This document shows, in pieces, positions 1 to 7,320 of a stretch of DNA of 10,582 nucleotides. The stretch covers positions 1 to 10,582 of the forward strand of contig NZ_CAMXYE010000051.1 of assembly GCF_947253055.1 (NCBI RefSeq). Reading direction: 5' to 3'. How positions within the stretch are numbered: position 1 is the stretch's first letter; each line of letters starts with the position of its first letter. The translations under genes were made by a program, and so were the position numbers. Under the pieces are notes generated by a model. The model was not told where the DNA came from. It saw nothing but the letters and a program-made list of their open reading frames with translations, and did not search any database. The DNA comes from an uncultured Arcanobacterium sp. Lineage in GTDB: Bacteria; Actinomycetota; Actinomycetes; Actinomycetales; Actinomycetaceae.

Positions 1-1
1 T

Positions 2-472
2 GATTTACGTCTGCCGGATGGAACCGGGCTAGATATTATCGAGCAGCTGCGTGAATATTCTCCGCATACACAATGCATTGTGCTCACTTCTTTTGATGAC
101 GACGACGCAGTAGCTGAATCCCTCGAAGCGGGCGCAAAAGCTTTTCTGCTTAAGACGGTGCGCGGGGCAGAAATTACGGATGTAATTAAAGCAGTAGCAG
201 ATGGGCGGGTCTTATTAGATGAACGCACTGTGACGCGCCGGCGGGCTGACCATGACGATCCGACCGCTGATTTAACTCCTTCCGAGCGGAAAGTGCTCAA
301 TTTGATTGGGGAAGGGCTTTCTAATCGGGAAATTGGGGAGAAACTCGGGGTAGCAGAAAAAACCGTGAAGAATCATATCACTTCGCTACTTTCTAAAATG
401 GGGATGGAGCGCCGCACCCAAGTGGCGGCCTGGGTAGCTGGGCAGCGAGCTTCTGGCTGGCGCCAACAATAG
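2..472 (+). CDS. DevR/DosR-like response regulator (NarL/FixJ family), 5' end outside the window
   Basis: This is the last 156 residues of a two-component response regulator; the first half of the receiver domain lies off the left edge. The visible part begins on the DLRLPDG segment, so residue 1 is very probably the phospho-acceptor Asp. It continues with the receiver switch Thr in VLTS (T29) and the conserved Lys in LLK (K51). A LuxR-type helix-turn-helix follows at about residues 91-147. The recognition segment AEKTVKN (K120, K123, N124) and the following GMERRTQ are the same as I recall from mycobacterial DosR, where these Lys and Asn residues contact a GGGAC-type half-site. The gene is convergent with the sensor kinase at 585-2228, its likely partner. 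It probably acts in the cytoplasm as a dimeric DNA-binding activator. The family is certain; DosR-like is strong; the target genes are inferred. Confidence 0.93.
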   Translation, partial: DLRLPDGTGLDIIEQLREYSPHTQCIVLTSFDDDDAVAESLEAGAKAFLLKTVRGAEITDVIKAVADGRVLLDERTVTRRRADHDDPTADLTPSERKVLNLIGEGLSNREIGEKLGVAEKTVKNHITSLLSKMGMERRTQVAAWVAGQRASGWRQQ

Positions 473-507
473 TGCCGATTGCAGCCATAATTTAACGCAT
501 TGACTAC

Positions 508-580
508 GCGGTATAAGGCAGCATTTATCATCCGCTATTAAATGAGTGCTTGGATTAGTTAGTTTTAATTTTTATACCGC
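508..580. terminator. Nested inverted repeat between convergent genes, candidate bidirectional terminator
   Basis: A perfect 9-bp outer stem (GCGGTATAA at 508-516 with TTATACCGC at 572-580) encloses an inner 6-bp stem (CATTTA at 522-527 with TAAATG at 539-544). It lies between the stop codons of the response regulator and the kinase and starts 4 nt after the kinase stop. AT-rich sequence follows on both strands, but neither side has a clean U tract, so ordinary intrinsic termination is uncertain. Nothing else was seen in the 112-bp gap. Confidence 0.5.
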
Positions 581-584
581 TTTA

Positions 585-2228
585 TTAAGCGAGTGGCACT
601 TGCCAGTAAGTGCGCGTACCCCGGGTGCCATCTCGGCGGGGGCCAATCGTAAAACTGCCGCGATGCCGCCGGGCGCGGGCTGCTAAATTAGCCAATCCGG
701 AACGGCGAGCTGCCGCCGCAGTAATACCTACGCCGTCATCCAGTACCTGTACCTCTATCTGCTGGGCATCTACATTAATCTCTACTACTACTGAGGCAGC
801 GCGGGCATGACGAGCCACATTGGAAAGACCTTCTCGTACTACTGCCGTCACATCGTCGGCAATATCAGCTCCGATTAAATCGTCGATAGTGGTGTAATCG
901 AAATCTGCCGGCGGTATTTCGCCATCCTTTCGGATAATCAGCGAGGGAGCGAATCCCAGTGACTGCAGCGAGAGAGTAGTTTCGTGTTGAAGGCGTTCGA
1001 GCAGTGCCGCCGCCGGAGAATCATCGCGCAGTGAACGCACTATTTTCCGAATCTGCGTCACCGACTCGTCTAAAGCCCATATCGCATTATCTAGAGCGTC
1101 CTTTACTTCTGGGCTGGCATTGGAATCTAAATCCTCTTTTACTGCCGTAATATGCATACCGGAAGCAAAAAGTTGCTGAATAGCTAAATCGTGCAAATCG
1201 CGGGCAATGCGGGCGCGCTCATCTAGCTCCAAAGCCATTTCTTGTGCGTGACGAGCCTGTACTAGTTCCATCGCGAAAGCGGCTTGCTGGGCCACATTTT
1301 CCGCCATAGTTAAATCATGCAAATCAAATTCTGCGGCCTTTAGATGCCGCAGCAGGATAATTACTCCGCGCCCTACTCCTTTCGATACCAGTGGAGCATA
1401 GAGTGCCGGGCCGTATTCTCGCATTAAGGGAATACGTACGGTAGTTAAACGCTGCATAGAGTCAATTACGAGCCCATTTTGCTCTCGAATCACCGTCTGG
1501 GCGCGCCCGTCTGGCGGAAAATTGAGGCCACGGAATTTTTCGCTTCCCTCCCCAGCCACTATCTCGCACATCCAATTATTCTTTATAGAAGGCAGAATCA
1601 TTAACGCCACATCGGCGCGGGCGGCTATGCGCATTTCCTCCGTAATCACCTGCAGAGATTCTTCCTCTTCGGTGCCTTCGAGAAGTGAGGAAACGATATT
1701 TTGCGAAGCAGCTAGCCAGCGCGCGCGATTTTGCGAAGCCGTGTAGAGATAGGAATTTTGTACAGCGATAGATGCGGCATGAGCCAGCATCTCCATCTTG
1801 ATGGCGTCATCTTTCGTGAATCCACCCGGCTTATCAGTCAGATACAGCCGCCCCCATACTTGCTCATTTACCGGCACTATTACGCCTAAAAAGTTTTCCA
1901 TATGAGGGTGGTGTTTAGGATATCCAGCAGCGCGTGGATGATGCGGTAAATCATTTATAATGAGTGCGCCTTGGGCGGGAATCTCAGCTATTATCCCTAA
2001 GCCAGCGGGGGGAGAGCCGATTTTGCTGGCATGCGTTGCGTCTAAACCAGAAAAGAAAAACTCTACGGTATCTCCGTGAGCATCGAGTACTCCCAAGGCG
2101 CTGTAGTGCGCGCCGGTGAGCTCACGAGCAGTATCGACGAAGAATTTCATCGCCTCGGGTCGCTCTAATTTTCCGGTCAATTCTAGCGCTTTGGCCAGCA
2201 GCTCGGTAAGAAAAGAATTATCAGCCAT
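585..2228 (-). CDS. DevS/DosS-like tandem-GAF sensor histidine kinase, probable heme sensor
   Basis: This is a 547-residue cytoplasmic sensor kinase with no membrane segments. GAF domain 1 spans about residues 20-162 and GAF domain 2 about 180-322. A HisKA_3 dimerisation domain follows, with the H-box ARDLHD and phospho-acceptor H346. The HATPase domain shows an N-box (REGLSN, N470), a G1 box (DDGVGI, 497-502) and a G2 region (SGLANL, 510-515). In GAF1, the segments HHPHM and LYLTDK place H107 and Y129 exactly 22 residues apart. As I recall them, mycobacterial DosS H149 (proximal heme ligand) and Y171 (distal pocket) have the same spacing in matching motifs. A heme-based O2, NO, CO or redox sensor is therefore likely. 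The start ATG lies inside the cydC stop region (ATGGCTGA, 8-bp overlap) behind an AGGAG 7 nt upstream, so the gene is translationally coupled to cydC. The partner is probably the regulator at 2-472. Heme binding is an inference from motifs. Confidence 0.92.
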   Translation of the reverse strand: MADNSFLTELLAKALELTGKLERPEAMKFFVDTARELTGAHYSALGVLDAHGDTVEFFFSGLDATHASKIGSPPAGLGIIAEIPAQGALIINDLPHHPRAAGYPKHHPHMENFLGVIVPVNEQVWGRLYLTDKPGGFTKDDAIKMEMLAHAASIAVQNSYLYTASQNRARWLAASQNIVSSLLEGTEEEESLQVITEEMRIAARADVALMILPSIKNNWMCEIVAGEGSEKFRGLNFPPDGRAQTVIREQNGLVIDSMQRLTTVRIPLMREYGPALYAPLVSKGVGRGVIILLRHLKAAEFDLHDLTMAENVAQQAAFAMELVQARHAQEMALELDERARIARDLHDLAIQQLFASGMHITAVKEDLDSNASPEVKDALDNAIWALDESVTQIRKIVRSLRDDSPAAALLERLQHETTLSLQSLGFAPSLIIRKDGEIPPADFDYTTIDDLIGADIADDVTAVVREGLSNVARHARAASVVVEINVDAQQIEVQVLDDGVGITAAAARRSGLANLAARARRHRGSFTIGPRRDGTRGTRTYWQVPLA

Positions 2229-4188
2229 CTACATACTCCTGTTCTGTAGACCAGCGGTAAATTGGGAGCTGCTGCATTACTTCTTTATGGGTACCGCGGG
2301 CTAGTATCCGTGCCGGATGTTCACCTAAAACTATCACTTCATCAGCAGCATCGAGTGGATGTAGACGATGCGTAACCAATATTACCCCGCGTTGTTTGGC
2401 GGGAATAGAAGAGATTTTTCTGTTTTTCGCGCCGGTGGTAGTGGCTGCTGGTTCTGCACCAGCAAGAGTGGTAGTTGATTCTGCGCCGGCAGGAGCAGGT
2501 ATTTGCGGAGAGAGAGAAGGATTTCCGGCAGCTAGTAGATCGCGAATCAACTTATCTGCCGTTGCAGAATCGAGATGTTCGCCGGGCTCATCGAGGAGGA
2601 AGAAATCTGCTGGAGAAGCGAAAGCGCGCGCCAGTAAAATGCGGCGGCGTTCTCCGCCAGAAAGAGTGCGGGAATTTTCGCCCAGCATCGTCTCTACTCC
2701 TTCCGGTAATTGTGCTAGCCATTCTCCTAAGCCGGCCGCTTCGAGGAGTTCTGTGGCTTCTTCTGGAGTAATATCGGCGCGCGCGACGCGGAGATTCTCC
2801 AGCACTGAAGTGTGGAAAATATGGGCATCTTCGGCTGTGAGTGTTACTTTATCGGCTACGGTAGTGCGTTCTAGGGCCGCGATATCGGCTCCCGATATTT
2901 CCACTACGCCTTGATGAGGGCGAATCATCCCGGCCAAGGTGTAAAGCAGGGTAGATTTGCCGATTCCTGAAGCACCGACTATAGCAATAGTTTTCCCCGG
3001 TACGAGGCGCAGATTTAGCTTCTCGCTAAGATCAGGGCCTCCGGGCCACCCCAGTACAATATCTTTTGCTTCTAAAAGGGGAGTACTTGTAATAGGAGCT
3101 GCAAGCGGAGTCGCGGCTGCGGGAGGTGTGGACGCGGGCGCGGAAGGCACAGCTGCTTGCAATTTGGCAGCTACCTCATAATTCGCGGGATCTGTAGCAG
3201 TATTTTTGCCGGTATTTAGCAGTTCGGTAATGCGCAGGGCGGCGCGGGCAGAGCGCACTAGTTGAATAGCGGCATCTGGCAATCTTTGAGTGGATTCAAA
3301 GGCGGAAAGGGGCGTGAGGGTACAAACTACTAACCCCACCGCAGATAAATTGCCGTTTACTACTTGCCCACTGCCAATTAAAATAGCGGCAATTACGGAG
3401 ATTCCTAAAGCGAATACATCTATGGCGCTGGCAAAAGCGGTAGAAAAAGCAGCTTTATTGCGGTTTTGCTGGATCAATTTTTCGGTTTTTTGCTGTGCTG
3501 CTTCTAAGTGTGAAAGTTTGCCGCTTACACGCAATTCACTAGCTGATTCGAGAAGTGTGAGGGCCTCTATATTTAGCTGACTGCGTTCCTTTACCTGGTT
3601 TATTTCGGCTCTGCGCGCGCTGCGGGCGGCAAAATACGGGCCAGCTAAGCCAGATAGTAATAAACAAAAGGCCAATACTAGACCAATGGGTAAGCAGAGA
3701 GCGCTCACGATTGCAATAGAAATAAGCGAAGTTACCACAGCGACAGCAGCGGGAAGTAGAGATTTCACCACTACCTGCCCGATTTCATCTACATCGGAGC
3801 CCGTGCGCGCCAGCAGATCTCCGCGGCGGATTGAAGCAACTACATCGGTCGGAGAATCAGCTAGTTGGCTATATACCTGGGTGCGGAGTGCAGCCATACC
3901 ATTGAGAGATACGCGGTGGGAGGAAATGCGTTCCAGGTAGCGAAAAATAGCTTTTCCTACTCCGAAAGCGCGCACAGAAGTGGCGGCAATAGAAAGATCG
4001 AGTACCGGGGGGAGCTGGGCAGCGCGCGCAATTAGCCAAGCCGAGACGGCACCTAAGCCCACACCAGAACCAATAGCTCCAGATCCCAAGACTATAGAAA
4101 GTCCAAAGCGTTTTTTATCAATCTCCAGCATATGCAATACCCGGCGGAGAGCAGCCCGCTCAGCGGGCGGAAATATAGATTCAGTCAT
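2221..4188 (-). CDS. cydC: CydC, ABC exporter subunit for cytochrome bd assembly
   Basis: CydC is 655 residues with this start. It pairs with CydD to form the inner-membrane ABC exporter that exports thiols such as glutathione or cysteine in E. coli and is required to assemble cytochrome bd. A transmembrane domain covers about residues 30-320. An Ala/Pro-rich linker (about 340-370) leads to the ATPase domain: Walker A GASGIGKST (405-413), signature LSGGE (509-513), Walker B FFLLDEP with catalytic E534, and H-loop H607. The Q-loop position reads TAEDAHIF, with Glu rather than Gln. Between the D-loop and H-loop there is an unusual low-complexity insert of about 45 residues. I chose the ATG at 4188 because GGAGG lies 5 nt upstream and it overlaps the cydD stop as ATGACTGA. 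The reading frame stays open for 48 further codons upstream, but that stretch runs inside cydD and does not resemble CydC. The identity is secure; C versus D rests on gene order and motif type. Confidence 0.95.
   Translation of the reverse strand: MTESIFPPAERAALRRVLHMLEIDKKRFGLSIVLGSGAIGSGVGLGAVSAWLIARAAQLPPVLDLSIAATSVRAFGVGKAIFRYLERISSHRVSLNGMAALRTQVYSQLADSPTDVVASIRRGDLLARTGSDVDEIGQVVVKSLLPAAVAVVTSLISIAIVSALCLPIGLVLAFCLLLSGLAGPYFAARSARRAEINQVKERSQLNIEALTLLESASELRVSGKLSHLEAAQQKTEKLIQQNRNKAAFSTAFASAIDVFALGISVIAAILIGSGQVVNGNLSAVGLVVCTLTPLSAFESTQRLPDAAIQLVRSARAALRITELLNTGKNTATDPANYEVAAKLQAAVPSAPASTPPAAATPLAAPITSTPLLEAKDIVLGWPGGPDLSEKLNLRLVPGKTIAIVGASGIGKSTLLYTLAGMIRPHQGVVEISGADIAALERTTVADKVTLTAEDAHIFHTSVLENLRVARADITPEEATELLEAAGLGEWLAQLPEGVETMLGENSRTLSGGERRRILLARAFASPADFFLLDEPGEHLDSATADKLIRDLLAAGNPSLSPQIPAPAGAESTTTLAGAEPAATTTGAKNRKISSIPAKQRGVILVTHRLHPLDAADEVIVLGEHPARILARGTHKEVMQQLPIYRWSTEQEYVDG
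2389..2532 (-). other. Low-complexity insertion inside the CydC ATPase domain
   Basis: This segment encodes CydC residues about 553-600, between the D-loop (HLDSATADKL) and the H-loop strand (VILVTH). It is rich in Ala, Pro, Thr and Ser and carries an imperfect nine-residue repeat of the type AGAESTTTL followed by AGAEPAATT. ABC ATPases normally have only a short helix here. The reading frame is intact and both flanking motifs are preserved, so the insert is probably a disordered surface loop. It resembles the Ala/Pro-rich linkers of the same two transporters. Confidence 0.8.
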
Positions 4189-6061
4189 TATTTCCTCCGG
4201 TCTTTTTTCCCCACGAAGTGGGCAGCGCATAGTCATACTTTTGCATTTCCCGGTGTGCTTTAGTGGCCGCATCTTCTGCTTGTTGTTTCTGCAGGGCAAT
4301 CTCTGCGGAAATATCTCGAGTGCCAGCTTCAATATCGATTACGGTATCTGCCAATTTAGCTAGAGCGGCGCGGTGAGCGATTACGATTACCGTATGCCCG
4401 TGCGCTTTCAGAAATTGCAGCGCATTGGCCACGTATTCTTCACTAACTGCATCTAGATGCGCAGAAGGCTCATCTAGAATTATTATTTGTTTTTCCGAGA
4501 TAAGCGCGCGCGTAAGGGCGAGACGCTGGCGTTGGCCGACGGAAAGACCCACTCCGCCTTGCCCGACCTTAGTATCCCAACCGGCGGGAAGAGAGTGAAT
4601 CACCTCTAAAAAGCCGGTGAGTTTTGCGGCTTCCAAAAGGGGGAGGTTGTGCTCGGGTTCAGTTACCTCTAAATTTTCGCTAATAGTGCCCGGCACCAAT
4701 ACAGGTTGCTGTGGCACCCACGAGATATTTTTCCACCACCAATTTTTATCGATCTGGGAAAGTGGAATATCGCCGATAAAGACGGTGCCGCTATCTGGGG
4801 AAAGTAGACCCAGAATTACCTGCACAGTGGTGCTTTTACCTGCTCCACTCGGCCCCCGCAAGACGGTAATTTTTTGAGGGCTGATTGTTCCACTCAAATT
4901 AGCTGGAGCTACCGTAGCGCGCCCCGGAGCGTAGACGCTTAAGTCTTCTAAGCGTATTACCGTATTTTTTAAGTCTAAATCTGCTGGTGAATCAGAGCTT
5001 ACTTCAGAGATATTTTGTGCAGGAGCAGCGGAATTTAAAGGTGGATTAGCCACAGCTGGAGATGAAAGTTTAGCTGACAGCAACGGCGTTTCTGCTGGCA
5101 ACGGCGTTTCTAAAATAGCAAAGGCTTGCTTTGCAGCGGCCATGCCGTTCGATGAAGCATGGAATTGGGTACCTACTTCACGGAGGGGCTTGAATACTTC
5201 GGGAGTGAGCATAATCAGCACTAATCCTTCAAAAAGCATTAGTTGCCCGGCCACCATTCGGAATCCTACTTCTACCGCCACTATGGCGGTGGAAAGGGTA
5301 GTGAGGAATTCGAGAGCAGCTCCAGAAAGAAAAGCTACATAGAGAGTCTGCATAGTTTTTTCGGTAAAAGCTTTCCCAAGTTTATATACCCGCTTCTGTG
5401 GGCCTTTTTCGCGCCCGACCGCTTTCAAAGTAGCTAGACCAGCCAGCAGATCCAATAACTGGGCTCCCAGCTCCTGCATAGCGCGAAGCCGCTGCCCCGA
5501 GTAGCTAGCGGTCATTTTCCCAATCAAGATCATGAAAAGTGGTATGAGCGGAATACAAAGCACTACAGCTAAAGCCGATACCCAGTCGATAGCCAGCATA
5601 ATTACTATTAGTACCGGAGAAGCAGTGACACAGAGGAATAATTGGGGAAGGAAAGAGACAAAGTAAGCCTCTAAATCATCTAAACCGCGCGTAGCTAAGG
5701 TGACTACGCGCGTAGTATTTCCTTGGGAAAGCCAGCGCTCGCCTAGATTTGCAGCGTGGCGCAATACCTGAGTGCGGAAAGTGCTTATTACTTGTAAGGC
5801 AGCTCGATGCCCGACGCTGCTGCGCAGATATTGAAGAGCGGTGCGGAGCAAAAAGATTAGCGCCAACCAGAGCAGCAATGGAATAATATCTGCCCGGCTA
5901 GCTGTGCCATAAAAAATAGGGGAGAGCGCCGCGGCAATGAGAATAGTTTGTATCGCTATAAGTAGCGTCATCACGAATCCCAGCAGCACTAAAAAAGCAA
6001 TATATCGCCGGGCGCTGCGGGCGTATTTTAAGAGGCGAGCATCAAAAGGTTTCACTACCAA
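4181..6061 (-). CDS. cydD: CydD, ABC exporter subunit for cytochrome bd assembly
   Basis: CydD is 626 residues and is the other half of the CydDC heterodimeric inner-membrane exporter. The transmembrane domain covers about residues 20-310. An Ser/Ala/Pro-rich linker (about 320-365) leads to the ATPase: Walker A GPSGAGKST (403-411), Q-loop VPQQP (Q451), signature LSVGQ (506-510), Walker B IIILDEP with E531, and H-loop H563. LSVGQ in place of LSGGQ is, as far as I recall, usual in CydD. A charged C-terminal tail of about 40 residues follows the ATPase fold. The frame opens at TTG (6061); a GTG two codons in (6055) is an alternative. AGGAAAG (6069-6063) is rather close to the TTG and suits the GTG about as well. 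There is 102 bp after cydB holding a hairpin and a promoter candidate. It overlaps cydC by 8 bp. Many actinobacteria have a fused cydDC; here the two are separate. Confidence 0.95.
   Translation of the reverse strand: MVVKPFDARLLKYARSARRYIAFLVLLGFVMTLLIAIQTILIAAALSPIFYGTASRADIIPLLLWLALIFLLRTALQYLRSSVGHRAALQVISTFRTQVLRHAANLGERWLSQGNTTRVVTLATRGLDDLEAYFVSFLPQLFLCVTASPVLIVIMLAIDWVSALAVVLCIPLIPLFMILIGKMTASYSGQRLRAMQELGAQLLDLLAGLATLKAVGREKGPQKRVYKLGKAFTEKTMQTLYVAFLSGAALEFLTTLSTAIVAVEVGFRMVAGQLMLFEGLVLIMLTPEVFKPLREVGTQFHASSNGMAAAKQAFAILETPLPAETPLLSAKLSSPAVANPPLNSAAPAQNISEVSSDSPADLDLKNTVIRLEDLSVYAPGRATVAPANLSGTISPQKITVLRGPSGAGKSTTVQVILGLLSPDSGTVFIGDIPLSQIDKNWWWKNISWVPQQPVLVPGTISENLEVTEPEHNLPLLEAAKLTGFLEVIHSLPAGWDTKVGQGGVGLSVGQRQRLALTRALISEKQIIILDEPSAHLDAVSEEYVANALQFLKAHGHTVIVIAHRAALAKLADTVIDIEAGTRDISAEIALQKQQAEDAATKAHREMQKYDYALPTSWGKKTGGNND
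4189..4198 (-). promoter_or_regulatory. Ribosome binding site fixing the cydC start
   Basis: Read on the minus strand, GGAGG (4198-4194) lies 5 nt before the ATG at 4188 and inside the last codons of cydD. It is the strongest Shine-Dalgarno sequence I saw in the operon. With the ATGACTGA overlap it fixes the cydC start and indicates stop/start coupled translation, which suits a 1:1 CydD:CydC heterodimer. Confidence 0.8.
5081..5111 (-). repeat. 13-bp direct repeat in the CydD linker
   Basis: CAACGGCGTTTCT occurs at 5081-5093 and again at 5099-5111, an 18-bp period. It encodes ETPLPAETPL in the linker between the transmembrane and ATPase domains. This is a likely recent in-frame slippage duplication in a disordered linker, with no sign of functional consequence. 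Confidence 0.85.
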
Positions 6062-6085
6062 ACTTTCCTAAAGAATTTGTAAGTG

Positions 6086-6113
6086 ATTATAGGTGGATAA
6101 AATACGAAGTAAA
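6086..6113 (-). promoter_or_regulatory. Candidate internal promoter for cydD-cydC-kinase
   Basis: On the minus strand, a perfect TATAAT (6091-6086) follows TTTACT (6113-6108, four of six against TTGACA) after a 16-bp spacer. Transcription would start about 6078, leaving a short leader before cydD. The -35 element lies within the 3' arm of the hairpin at 6109-6146. This would let cydDC and the kinase be made without cydAB. Confidence 0.5.
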
Positions 6114-6146
6114 AGGTGGAGAGCCATGTGACCCTCCACCTTTTAC
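6109..6146 (-). terminator. Perfect 13-bp hairpin between cydB and cydD, partial terminator or processing site
   Basis: The arms 6109-6121 and 6134-6146 are perfect reverse complements (GTAAAAGGTGGAG type) around a 12-nt loop. In the direction of the operon the stem starts 18 nt after the cydB stop, and its 3' arm ends in TTTTAC followed by TTCGTATTTTATCC. That is only a weak U tract, so it may be an intra-operon attenuator or a stabilising 3' end for cydAB mRNA rather than a full stop. Confidence 0.6.
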
Positions 6147-6163
6147 ATTTTTATAGCTTTAAT

Positions 6164-7297
6164 TTAAGCCTGCGTGGAAGCAAATTCCCGCACTTCGGTA
6201 GGATGTAATCCGGCAAATTCGTCCGGAATATTCTGCACCGAAATACGCTTGGTGAATATGCTATAAGCCCAAGCAGTGTAGCCAAGTACGATTGGCACGA
6301 AAATTACTGCCGCAATAAGCATTACCGTATGGGTAGGAGCAGTAGCGGAAGCCTGTACCAAAGTGAGGTTATAGGCTTCGTTAATACTAGACTTCAGAGC
6401 GTTAGCACCGAAAGTCAAGAATATGAAGGCTACTGCACCGGCTAGTGCTCCGAAGTGCACGAAGAAAGCACCTTTCTCGTTACCCATCCAGGTGAGAGCC
6501 ACTGCTCCAATAAGCAGTACCGCCGTGAGTAGGAGCGGAATCCACGCCCAGATACTAGCGGAGTACGCAAATTGTGCCCAGAGTGCCCAAACAGCGGTTA
6601 TTGCGGTGGAGAAGAGCGAAGTCTTCTTTGCCAGGGCAATTGCCCGAGTTCGGATATCTCCTTGCGTCTTCAACGCAATCCAGAGAGCTCCATGGTTAAG
6701 GAAGAGGCTGCACACTACCACGCCACCGACAATGGTAAAGGGCGTGAGAAGGGAGAAAAATCCGCCGGTGAGAAAATGCTGTGCTCCGCCGAGCAGGGCA
6801 GCATCTACGTCGCCGGGCGCAGCGGCGATAAATTCGCCATTCACGTAGTTTCCTACTTGAATCTGCATTCCTTGTACTAAATTAGCGAAAGCTACACCCC
6901 AGAGTATCGATACGATCCAGGCCGAACCAGTGTGCAGGTTATCCCATACAGCACGCCAGCGCGCGGAATTAATCTTGCCTCGCCATTCAATTGCACATAT
7001 GCGCACAATCAACATGACCAGTACCAATACGAGTGCTAAGTACATTCCGGAGAACATAGTGGCATACCACTCCGGGAAAGCGGCGAAGGTGGCACCGCCT
7101 GCGGTGAGGAGGAATACTTCGTTTCCATCCCAGTGTGGCCCAATTGAATTGAGCAGTGCCCGCTTTTCTTTTGCATCTTTTGGCAAAATATTGAGGAGCA
7201 TGCCGGTGCCGAAGCCGAAGCCTTCCAGCGTCACATATCCCGCCCAGAGGACGATGATAAGGATAAACCAAATGATTTGTAAGATTGAAAGTTCCAT
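6164..7297 (-). CDS. cydB: Cytochrome bd quinol oxidase subunit II
   Basis: CydB is 377 residues, full length for the family, and is a polytopic inner-membrane protein with about nine hydrophobic helices. It partners CydA in the cytochrome bd oxidase, which reduces O2 to water with electrons from menaquinol or ubiquinol. Recognisable motifs are GPHWDGNEVF (H55 and D57 kept), the following TAGGATFAAFP, and AIEWRGK. The first-helix motif reads LEGFGFGTGML where the actinobacterial pattern I recall is LEGFDFGVGML. The normally conserved Asp (E. coli D29) is therefore Gly at residue 28 (codon GGC, 7214-7216 on the plus strand as GCC). The ATG at 7297 follows AGGA after 7 nt and lies 23 bp after the cydA stop. 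Transcription is from the cydA side. Confidence 0.97.
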   Translation of the reverse strand: MELSILQIIWFILIIVLWAGYVTLEGFGFGTGMLLNILPKDAKEKRALLNSIGPHWDGNEVFLLTAGGATFAAFPEWYATMFSGMYLALVLVLVMLIVRICAIEWRGKINSARWRAVWDNLHTGSAWIVSILWGVAFANLVQGMQIQVGNYVNGEFIAAAPGDVDAALLGGAQHFLTGGFFSLLTPFTIVGGVVVCSLFLNHGALWIALKTQGDIRTRAIALAKKTSLFSTAITAVWALWAQFAYSASIWAWIPLLLTAVLLIGAVALTWMGNEKGAFFVHFGALAGAVAFIFLTFGANALKSSINEAYNLTLVQASATAPTHTVMLIAAVIFVPIVLGYTAWAYSIFTKRISVQNIPDEFAGLHPTEVREFASTQA

Positions 7298-7320
7298 TAT
7301 GATTTCCTAACCTGCATTCC

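Noticed and set aside
4189..4332. A 48-residue N-terminal extension of CydC
   Set aside because: It lies wholly within cydD in another frame, has no family similarity, and a strong GGAGG plus ATGACTGA overlap mark the internal ATG as the true start.
6423..6848. Plus-strand frame of 141 codons opposite cydB
   Set aside because: It is antisense to well-conserved cydB coding sequence and has no recognisable product.
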